Assembly (NCBI GenBank): GCA_027563935.2
Contig: CM050449.1
Location: forward strand, 60,826,056 to 60,890,055
Direction: 5' to 3'
Length of the DNA stretch: 64,000 bases
From: Costus lasius
Lineage: Eukaryota > Streptophyta > Magnoliopsida > Zingiberales > Costaceae
Program-made: the position numbers and the translations under genes
Shown: positions 54,987 to 64,000 of the stretch, piece by piece
Layout of the letters: each line of letters opens with the position of its first letter
How positions within the stretch are numbered: the first letter of the stretch is position 1
Notes under the pieces: model-generated
What the model was told of the DNA's origin: nothing
Seen by the model: the letters and a program-made list of their open reading frames with translations, nothing else
Databases searched by the model: none

Positions 54987-57900
54987 ATGAGCTTCAATGT
55001 GCGATCCCTACTGGAAAGGGAGAAGTTTGCTGGGCCGAACTTCTCAGACTGGTACGGACACCTTAAGATTGTTCTTAAGGCAGAGAGGAAACTGTATGTC
55101 CTCGAGACGGCTATACCGCCTCAACCCGCTCCGAACGCCGCAAGGGCGGTTCGGGAAGCCTATGAAAAGCATGTCAAAGATAGCATTGATGTCGCTTGCC
55201 TGATGCTAGCGTCTATGACGCCACCGCTGCAGCGTCAGCATGAGGATATGTCGGCTATAGAAATTATAGCAAACCTCAAGATGCTGTATGCTGCACAGGC
55301 GAGGACTGAGCACTATAACTTGACCAAGCTATTCTTTCAGAGCAAACTGGCTGAAGGGAGTCCAGTGGGAGCTCACGTGCTCAAGATGATTGGGCACAAG
55401 GAGGCTCTAGAGAAACTGGGACATACCATCAATCAGGAGCTTGCTGTAGATATTATCCTGCAGTCTCTACCGCCCTCTTTCGATGCGTTCATCATTAACT
55501 TTAATATGAACAAAATCGACTGTACTCCGGCAGAGTTGCTGAATATGCTCTTGACTACGGAGGAAACTCTGAAGGGAAAGCCTTCAACCTCTGTCTTAAT
55601 GGTTCCTTCCAGGAACAAGAAGAAGGGGAAGAAGGGCAAAGCCCCAGTCAAGAACTACAATAAGGCTCTGAAACAAAAGGTCAAGCGGTCGAAGGAATAC
55701 AGATGTTTCCACTGTGGCCAGCTGGGTCACTGGAAAAAGGACTGTAAAGCGCTCCAGGGAGACAAGAGGGGAAGCATCGCTTCTGGCTCAGGTATTTTTG
55801 TGACTGAGGTCATGTTTTCTTCTTCTATATCATGGGTGTTGGACACTGCATGTGGAGTTCACATTTGTTCAAATGTACAGGAACTCAAGAGAAGAAGACA
55901 GGTGGGACAGCATGAGGTGGACCTACGCGTTGGAAACGGGGCACGGGTTGCTGCTGTTGCTGTAGGAGAATATTACATCTCATTACCATCTGGACTTGTA
56001 TTGGAACTGAACAATTGTTACTTTGTTCCCAGCATTACTAAAAATATTATCTCTATTCCTGCTCTTGTAAGGAAAGGGTTTTCCTTTGAATGCAATATTT
56101 CAAAGTGTGTTTTATCTTTAGATAATATTGTTTATGCTACTGGGTCAATTAGCAATGGGTTATTCATGTTGGACATGGAATGTTCTATACAAAACATTGA
56201 TAATAAGAAAGCCAAATATGCTGATGACAGCACCTTGCTATGGCATAGTCGTTTAGGTCATATTAATAAGAAATGCATTAAGCGGTTGCATGATCATGGA
56301 CTGCTGGGATCATTCTCCTATGAGGAGATTGATACATGCAAAGCTTGTTTAATGGGCAAAATGACGAAGTCTCCTTTTCTTAACAAAGGTAAAAGGACTT
56401 CAGGTTTACTTGACCTTATACACAGTGATGTGTGTGGGCCATTTAGTAAACATGCCAGAGGTGGCTATCAATACTTCATTACCTTCACTGATGATTTCAG
56501 TAGGTATGGTTATGTCTATCTTATGAGACATAAAAGTGAATCATTTGACAAGTTCAAAGAGTTCAAGAATGAAGTACAGAATCAGCTAGGCCGAAATATC
56601 AAGGCACTTCGTTCTGATCGAGGTGGAGAATACCTAAGTCGAGAGTTTACTGACTATCTAAAGGAGTGTGGGATTGTCTCACAGCTCACTCCGCCAGGAA
56701 CACCGCAATGGAATGGTGTGTCCGAGAGGAGAAATAGAACGTTACTTGATATGGTTCGTTCTATGATGAGTCAGGCTACTCTACCTTACTCCTTTTGGGG
56801 ATTTGCACTGGAAACAGCTGCAAAGGTACTAAACCGAGTGCCATCCATGGCAGTTTCAAAGACCCCATATGAATTATGGTATGGGAAACAGCCTAGCTTG
56901 ACATTTATCAGGAACTGGGGCTGCGAGGCTTATGTTAAAAAGCTCGCCTCTGGGAAACTAGAGGGCAGATCTGACAAATGTATCTTTGTCAGTTACCCTA
57001 AGGAAACTAAGGGTTATTATTTCTACGATCCCAAGGAGAACAAGGTATTTGTTGCTCGGACGGCCATTTTTCTTGAGAAGGAGTTTCTTCTGCAAGAGGC
57101 CAGTGGGAAAGAAATAAAGCTGGATGAGAATCCAGAAGAAGGACAAAGTAGTCAAGCACAGTTGGATGAGCCTGAGCTGGTAGATCAGGTTATTGAACAA
57201 CCTGAGGCTCAGATATCACGGGAACCGCGAAGATCGGGAAGGATCCGTTGACAGCCTGAGCGCTATGACGGAGTCTACATCATTGATAATGATGAACCCC
57301 TTACTTATGCGGATGCGGTCAGTGGACCGGACTCAGCTAGATGGCTTGAAGCTATGCGAGCCGAGATGGACTCCATGTCAGATAACCAAGTTTGGGATTT
57401 GGTTGATCCGCCTCCGGGAGTTATCCCTATAGGCTGTAAATGGATCTTCAAGAAGAAGATTGACATGGATGGTAACGTGGTTACCTATAAAGGCAGGCTA
57501 GTTGCGAAAGGTTTCAAAGAAATCTACGGGATAGATTATGATGAAACTTTCTCACCTGTAGCCATGTTTAAGTCTATTCGGATTCTTTTCGCGATAGCAG
57601 CATATTATGATTATGAGATCTGGCAAATGGATGTGAAGACCGCTTTCCTTAATGGAAATCTGGATGAGGATGTGTATATGACACAACCTGAAGGTTTCAC
57701 TAATCCATCAGATCGTCATAAAATATGCAAATTAAATAAGTCCATTTATGGGCTTAAACAAGCATCTAGAAGCTGGAATATTCGTTTTGATGAATCAATC
57801 AGTGAATTTGGTTTCATCAAGAATGAAGATGACCCGTGTGTATATAAGAGGTTTAGTGGGAGCGTGATTACTTTCCTAGTCCTCTACGTCGATGATATCT

Positions 57901-58868
57901 TGATCATTGGAAATGACATTCCTGAAATGCATGCGGTTAAAGCATGGTTAAGAAAATATTTCCAGATGAAAGATCTAGGAGAAGCAGCCTATGTATTAGG
58001 TGTGAAGATCTACAGGGATAGATCTAAGAGGCTTCTCGGGCTGTGCCAGAGTACTTACATCGATAAAGTCCTGGAGAGATTTCATTTAGAGAATTCTAAA
58101 AGAGGATATCTTCCAGTCAGACATGGTCTGAATCTTTCAAAGAGTCAGTGTCCACAAACACAGACTGAGAAAGATGAAATGGACAATACGCCTTATGCTT
58201 CGGCTATTGGATCCATTATGTATGCGATGTTGTGTACTCGCCCAGACGTCGCTTACGGGTTAAGCGTGACCAGTCGGTTCCAAAGTAATCCAGGTATGGC
58301 GCACTAGATTGCAGTCAAGAACATTTTAAAATATCTTCGGAGGACCAAAGATATGTTCTTGGTGTATGGTGGTCAGGAAGAACTCAGTATTGAAGGATAT
58401 ACTGACGCTTCGTTCCAGTCTGACCAGGATGATTTCCGATCGCAATCAGGCTATGTTTTTAGCTTGAATGGAGGAGCTGTGGTGTGGAAAAGTTTCAAAC
58501 AGTCAATTGTTGCTGATTCTACCACAGAAGCCGAGTATGTTGCAGCCTCGGAAGCATCCAAGGAGGCAGTGTGGATTCGTAAGTTCGTTCATGAACTTGG
58601 TGTTGTTCCTTCGAGTGCAGATCCTTTGGTTATCTTCTGTGATAACATTGGAGCAATTGCACAAACAAAGGAACCGCGGTCGCACCAGAAGTCCAAGCAC
58701 ATACAGAGGCGGTTTCACTTGATCAGGGAGATCATAGATCGTGGCGAGATCAAAGTCTGCAAGGTTCATACCGATGACAATCTGGCAGACCCGCTTACTA
58801 AGCCTCTGGCGCAGTAGAAGCATGAGCAGCACTGTAATAATATGGGTTTGAGATTTCTCAACCATTAG
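54987..58868 (+). pseudogene. A6 gag-pol polyprotein, three nonsense codons
   Basis: 1293 codons, the same length as A3 with no frameshift. Stops: TGA at 57249-57251 (CGA in others, just before the RT domain), TAG at 58305-58307 (TGG) and TAG at 58815-58817 (CAG). All three are C-to-T or G-to-A changes. Zinc knuckle, VLDTACG protease, integrase and YVDD are present. HSRLGHINKKC has C for R. Gag, protease and integrase (the first 754 codons) are open. If it moved when intact, the stops came later, as the 0.65% LTR divergence allows. Confidence 0.94.
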
Positions 58869-58888
58869 ATTAAGTGCAAGTGGGAGAT

Positions 58889-60578
58889 TGTTGGGGTATG
58901 CCCTTAAGGCTAATGTTTGAGGCCTTGGGATTGTAACAGTATCATGTATAAACTATTATGTTTATAAAGGCAATGGTTGTTATTCACGTTGTTACGTTAT
59001 CTGCTGCAATAATTGTACTTCTGAATAATGTCTCAATGGTGTTCAGCTAGGCTGACATGCTGTAATGTCCTTAGTCGAGATATCTTGGTGAACATGAGAC
59101 AGCCTTGATATGATTGAGACTAATATGTGTTCTAATCTTATAGGATGCTTCGAGCATGGAATAAGATGTAGACTCATGGGTACATTGGATGTACTGGACA
59201 GACCCTACTAGGATATTCAATTGCTTGTCACAATGTGAATAATCCTTGATTGCAACAAGTGGCACATTTCCTCTGACTTGAGATCACTTGTGTTTCTAAA
59301 TGATGATTGTCATTGTTTTGAGGTAGTTCAATATCATTTGAAACATAATGGTTATAGACTATCTTGGATGGTGAGCTTGAGTCATGTTAGGGCACTAGTA
59401 ATAGATATAGGATTGCCGTCTCCTTGATTGGAGTGTGATGTTCTAAAGGGGCCCCCCTGGATGAGATGATTGAGAAAGTGTATGGCCATACCCAGGTGAC
59501 TATGATCATCTGATCTAATCATGCTCATCATATTGGAGCTACAAGCTTGACACGCTTGTCCAATAAGAACATCCAGTGGCAAAGGAAACTTGCATGCCTC
59601 GTGAAGTGGATTCACACTTGTGCTGTGGTTTGGGTGTAGTCTTGGAAGACTCTTTTCTTTATATCGGGAGACAGTGATGTGTTGCTAGATACCCCTCACT
59701 GATCGTGATAACGTGAGTTATCGTTACCGACATTTAAAGGAAACCCTCAGGGTCGCACAATTTGATGATATGGCTTACTTAAGTCAGATCGTATGGACTG
59801 AATTGTCTGGATTCAGTTTAAAGGGATTTAATCTCTGATTGTAAGTGAGATCTGGTCTGATCATGTTTGATTGATTAGGGTTTGAGATCGGTAAGCTTCG
59901 ATCGAGAGAATGGATGCTAGATCAGTGAGATCAGTAGCATCAAGAGATCAACGGTTAGATCAAGAACCTTAGGGTTTAATGTGGTCTAGACCATATCGCT
60001 TGGGTTAATTGGTCTTTGGACCAAACCAAATTGAACCAGCTCATTGAGTGAGCGCATGGTTCAAGGGAAGATGAGTTTGCGCATGGGGGTGAACCCATGG
60101 TCGCATGAACGTTTGGGGTTTACTAATTTTAGAAGCCATGACTTCTAAATGTGGGAACGCCTCACGTTCACGCCTAAGACGCTCTACTCTCTCGCCTCTC
60201 CTCTCTCTCGTCGCCAACAAGCTCTCTCTCATGTGTGGTGAAGAGGTTGACGAAAAAGGAGAAGGAAGAAATCACCAAGCAAAGGATTCTCTTCCCTTCC
60301 ATTCGACAAGGACTCCTTAGAACCTTGCTAGCACAAGGAGCACAAAGGGAGTAGGCGATCACATCTTGTGTGCGTCTTCTCTGGAGGAGAGTGACTTCAC
60401 TCTCTGCTTCCAAGTCGCCATCCATACAATGGCATCGGTATGATTTCTTCTCTGATCTTTGAAATCGATTTATGTTGATCATATTACATGCATAGATCCT
60501 AGAAACCCCTTCCGCTGCATCAAAACCTTCATATGCGCCTATTAGGGTTTCGCCCTCCCCTTGTTTAGGGGACTTTCA
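58889..60578 (+). repeat. A6 3' LTR (1690 bp)
   Basis: Begins after polypurine AAGTGGGAGAT. Same length as its partner; ends GGGGACTTTCA before TSD CATAC. Confidence 0.94.
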
Positions 60579-60680
60579 CATACAGATGACAATCTGGCTG
60601 ACCCGCTTACAAAGCCTCTGGCGCCGCAGAAGCATGAGAAGCACTGTAATAATATGGGTTTGAGATTTCTCAACCATTAG
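60579..60680 (+). pseudogene. A5 RNase H tail
   Basis: Last 33 codons of A5 pol after A6: HTDDNLADPLTKPLA to RFLNH-stop, including the last RNase H aspartate. CATAC is the duplicated site. A polypurine tract follows at 60690-60700. Confidence 0.9.
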
Positions 60681-60700
60681 ATTAAGTGCAAGTGGGAGAT

Positions 60701-62400
60701 TGTTGGGGTATGCCCTTAAGGCTAATGTTTGAGGCCTTGGGATTATATCAGTATCATGTATAAACTCTAATGTTTATAAAGGCAATGGCTGTTATTCAGG
60801 TTGTTACATCATCTGCTGCAATATGTATACTTCTGAATAATGTCTCAATGCTGTTCAGCTTGGCTGACATTCAGTTAAGTCCTTAGTCGAGATATCTTGG
60901 TGAACATGAGACAGCCTAGATATGATTGAGACTAATATGTGTTCTAATCTTATAGGATGCTTCGAGCATGTAATAAGATGTAGACTCATAGGTACATTGG
61001 ATGTACTGGACAGACCCTACTAGGATATTCAATTGCTTGTCACAATGTGAATAATCCTTGTATGCAACAAGTGGCATATGTCCTCTGACTTGAGATCACT
61101 TGTGTTTCTAAATGATGATTGTCATTGTTTTGAGGTAGTTCAATATCATTTGAAACATAATGGTTATAGACTATCTTGGATAATGATTATGAGTCAGGTT
61201 AGGACACTAGTGATAGATATAGGATTGCCGTCTCCTTAATAGGAGTGTGATGTTCTAAAGGGGCCCCCCTGGATGAGATGATTGAGAAAGTGTATGGCCA
61301 TACCCAGATGACTATGTTCATCTGATCTAATCATTCTCATCATATTGGAGTTACAGGCTTGACATGCTTGTCCAATAAGAACATCAAGTGGCAAAGGAAA
61401 CATGTATGCCTAGTGAAGTGGATTCACACTTGTGCTGTGGTTTGGGTGTAGTCTTGGAAGACTCTTTCCTTTATATCGGGAGACAGTGATGTGTTGCTAG
61501 ATACCCCTCACTGATCGTGATAACGTAAGTTATCGTTACCGACATTTAAAGGAAACCCTTAGGGTCGCACAATTTGATGATATGGCTTACTTAAGTCAGA
61601 TCGTGTGGACTGAATTGTTTTGGTTCAGTTTAAAGGGATTTAATCTCTGATTGTAAGTGAGATCTGGTCTGATCATGTTTGATTGATTTGGGCTTAAGAT
61701 CGGTAAGCTTCGATCGAGAGAATTGTTGCTAGATCGGTGAGATCAAGAGCATCAAGAGATGAACGGTTAGATCTTGAACCATTTGGTTCAATGTGATCTA
61801 GAACATGGCTTGGGCTAATTTGGTTTGGACTTTGAACCAAATGCAATTGGATTGAATTGGCTTGAACCGGTTCACATGAGTGAACGCTTGGTTCAAAGCA
61901 TCTAGGCGTTTTGGCGGTTTCATTGAGTGGGCGCATGGCTTCATGTATTTCTATTTTTAGAAAGCATGTAACGCCACTTCTTGTTGAACGCCTCAACGCC
62001 TTAAGCCGAAGTTCTTTTTTCTCGACGCTCTCTCTCTCGTGTGGCAAAAAGACTTCACGCCTTGGAGAAATTTTGACAAGCAAAGTCTCATCTCAATTCC
62101 CTTCAAGCGATCAAGGATACTTTGAAGAACTTTGCTAGCACAAAGGACTCAAAGGAGCAAGCCATCTCTCTTCTTGTGTGCGGCTACCTTTGGAGAAGAC
62201 CCCTTTCGATCTTTGCTTCCAAGGCACCATCCAAGCGATGGCAATGGTATGATCTTTCTTCTAGATCTATCTACATTGCAAGGTATTGAAAGTTGATCAT
62301 ATGACATATAAATCGATCTAGGAAACCCTTGCTTCCGCTCGAAAATTTTTATATGCGCCTACTATTAGGGTTTCGCCCCCCTTGTTTTAGGGGACTTTCA
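60701..62400 (+). repeat. A5 3' LTR (1700 bp)
   Basis: Same length as 40981-42680 with about 14 substitutions; ends GGGGACTTTCA before TSD AACCC. ATG-GCA-ATG then GTATGA lies at 62238-62252. Confidence 0.94.
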
Positions 62401-63281
62401 AACCCAACCGCAAAGCTCTAGTACTTCTAAACCCAAGCCCTCTAGTTATCCGGAACCATCCAAGGTCAAATGCCATGGGTGCCAACAATATGGGCACTAC
62501 ATGAGAGACTGTCCCAAACGGGTCTTATACCTAGGTGAGGAAAACCAAACCCCTAGACTTGAAGATATTAATGACCCAGATTCTGACTGCCAAATCCTAG
62601 AAGACAATGAATATGATAGTAGTGAGGAACCTGCCCAAAACACCTTAGGAGTTGTTAGGTGTACCCTGATCAAACCCTCACCTACGGATGATTGGCGAAG
62701 AACTAGTATGTTCCATACTTACACGAAATGCAATGGAAACATGTGCAAAGTAGTGATAGATGGGGGTAGTAGTCTCAACGCTGTCTCCCACTTTGCTGTC
62801 ACCAAGTTTAAGCTTAAGATGGAAGCTCACCCAACCCCTTATAACATCTCTTGGGTCAACCAGTCTAGTGTGCCAGTAACCCATAGGAGTCTAGTACCTT
62901 TACAGTTTGGTACCTATGATGGACAAATTTGGTGCGACGTCATCACCATGGATGTCGCTCAAGTCCTTATAGGCAGACCCTGGCTATATGACATGGATGT
63001 AGTCCACTACGGTCGGACTAATACCTATGTCTTTAGTCACTCAGGTCAAAAGATCAAACTGAAACCATCTATGCCTAGAGAGCTTAAAGCCTCAACCAAT
63101 AAAGGAAAAATAGAGGAAACCAAAACCACTCAACCAACACTTCAGCTCATGAGACCTAAGGATTATAGGCCTGATCAACCTTTGTTCACCTTAGTCCTCA
63201 AGGAAGTCAACCAAGAGGAAGAGAGTAAGCCACCCCCTGAAGTAGAAACCCTCTTAGAACAATATAGTGAGCTTACTGATG
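62401..63281 (+). pseudogene. G nucleocapsid and protease, 3' truncated
   Basis: Continues G gag in frame. The zinc knuckle CHGCQQYGHYMRDC (C-X2-C-X4-H-X4-C) is encoded at 62471-62512. An acidic linker follows, then an aspartic protease domain with VVIDGGSSLNAVS (catalytic D codon 62759-62761; DGGS is a common plant gypsy variant of DSGS) and the conserved end VLIGRPWLYDMDVVHYGR. The frame reaches EQYSELTDV, normally just upstream of RT, and is cut there by the next element; the ORF's last 60 or so residues are foreign. The protease would cut the gag-pol polyprotein during particle maturation. Confidence 0.87.
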
Positions 63282-64000
63282 TGATGCATTTGTGCTTGAT
63301 ATTTCCATATACTATGAAGCATTTTTCTTTTAAATTATCGCGTTTGCATCATAATTTTTACTTAAATTCTTCCATACACGCGGAATCTACACAAGATCTG
63401 GTGTTATCTAAATTTAAAGGAAATTCTGAAGAAACTGAAGTTTTCACAGCAGGGTTGTGAAGATTTTCCCAACCCAGGAAAAGTTCCGCCTGTCACGAAA
63501 ATCTGCTCGACTCTAACTCGGTGGGCTCCAAATCTTAAGGGCACTTTGGTAAATGTTAATCACGGCTATAGGGGGATAAAAGGGAAGCTTTGTGACCTAA
63601 AACGGGGATCAAACCCAAATCAAGAGAAGGGAAAAACGGCTGTGGACGGACTTGGGCGGCTGGAGAAGACAAAGCACGATTTCAAGGAAAAGAGGAGTCC
63701 TTTGAAGCCCCTAGCAAAGATTTCTTCATCTACAAAGAAAGGGGAGTCAAGATATCTCTTAATCCTTCATTTTCATTGTTGCTTCTAGCCTCCAAATGGA
63801 TTTCTTGAGCGTGAGCTTGTTGTCGAATATTCATGATGTCTCTAAGATGATTGTAGCTTAAAGTACTATCGGGGTTAGGGCTTAGCCCTATGCCTAAAAC
63901 GCATTCATGAAGTAGTTTATTATTTTGATATGTTGGTTTGATTTAGTTGACCTAGCATATGTGTTTATCGTTTCCTTACAACTCTTATTGCATATTATTG
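63282..64000 (+). mobile_element. Left end of another element, probably an LTR
   Basis: Sequence from TGATGCATTTGTGCTTG onward has no relation to G pol, starts with TG and breaks a gypsy frame at a precise point, as a new insertion would. A possible TATA motif, GGATAAAAGG, lies at about 63575. The right end and TSD are outside the window, so class and family are unknown. The 80-residue ORF at 63546 looks like chance. Confidence 0.5.

Larger units (their letters stand above)
51470..60578 (+). mobile_element. A6, complete family A copia element
   Basis: 9109 bp; LTRs 51470-53159 and 58889-60578 (1690 bp each, about 11 differences by eye). TSD CATAC at 51465-51469 and 60579-60583. Inserted in the same orientation into the RNase H codons of A5. 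Leader, gag-pol and polypurine tract are complete; only three nonsense codons block the frame. Confidence 0.95.
40981..62400 (+). mobile_element. A5, family A copia element with two nested insertions
   Basis: TSD AACCC at 40976-40980 and 62401-62405; LTRs of 1700 bp each, with about 14 differences by eye (0.8%). Its own sequence is 40981-44140, 47452-51469 and 60584-62400. The solo LTR (44141-47451) sits in its leader and A6 (51470-60578) in its RNase H. The host gypsy frame is exactly continuous without A5. Confidence 0.94.
38182..63281 (+). mobile_element. G, Ty3/gypsy element with A5 nested in gag
   Basis: Order: LTR (end 39836), Met primer site, gag (40014-40980), A5 insertion, gag zinc knuckle and protease (62401-63281). 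The protease frame is then cut by another insertion. G's RT, integrase and 3' LTR are outside the window. The primer site and protein wording suggest a chromovirus, perhaps Reina-like; this is from memory and not certain. The left boundary is a guess. Confidence 0.7.

Overview
This window looks like intergenic DNA from a repeat-rich plant genome. I find no host gene: nearly every base belongs to LTR retrotransposons stacked inside one another. The evidence is TG...CA long terminal repeats, initiator-tRNA-Met primer binding sites (TGGTATCAGAGC), 5-bp target site duplications (TSDs), plant-type Ty1/copia polyproteins (gag-protease-integrase-RT-RNase H in one frame) and one Ty3/gypsy element. I cannot name the species, and the lineage names are from memory. 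I call the main copia family A (LTRs of 1685-1700 bp, six copies A1-A6), a related copia family B (LTR of 2092 bp) and the gypsy element G.

Layout, left stack (1-37058). The 3' part of A1 starts at base 1. Its 3' LTR (2343-2619 plus 35649-37058) is split by A2 (2620-35643, TSD ATAAG). A2 is split by B (7483-25775), and the 3' LTR of B is split by the nearly intact A3 (15947-25080, TSD CTTTG). A second insertion in A2 is A4 (25843-31668, TSD CAAGG). Between B and A4 lies a deletion scar with filler DNA. Middle: 37059-38181 is a diverged B-type LTR, apparently the oldest layer, into which A1 inserted and in which G probably starts. Right stack: G (about 38182-63281) has its gag split by A5 (40981-62400, TSD AACCC). 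A5 carries a 3.3-kb solo LTR (44141-47451, TSD GTACT) and A6 (51470-60578, TSD CATAC). G is itself cut at about 63282 by the start of another element that runs off the window.

Coding state. A3 is one nonsense codon away from an intact 1293-codon gag-pol frame. A6 has three nonsense codons. A2, A4 and A5 are broken by insertions, deletions or stops. A1 is open from base 1 to its stop. B is riddled with stops, yet its LTRs are about 99% alike.

Most interesting. In family A the first AUG of the predicted transcript appears to lie inside the LTR as ATG-GCN-(ATG/TCR), followed at once by a splice donor (GTATGA). A matching acceptor with branch site lies exactly 21 nt before the usual gag ATG, in frame. 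Splicing would remove a 1.95-kb leader holding the primer binding site and a series of hairpins. Unspliced RNA would read only ATG-GCN-ATG-GTA-TGA, a four-codon ORF. Inside this predicted intron are three bulged hairpins that are also present in family B with compensatory base changes. Together they suggest a split between a spliced RNA for translation and an unspliced RNA for packaging. This is inference from sequence and is testable.
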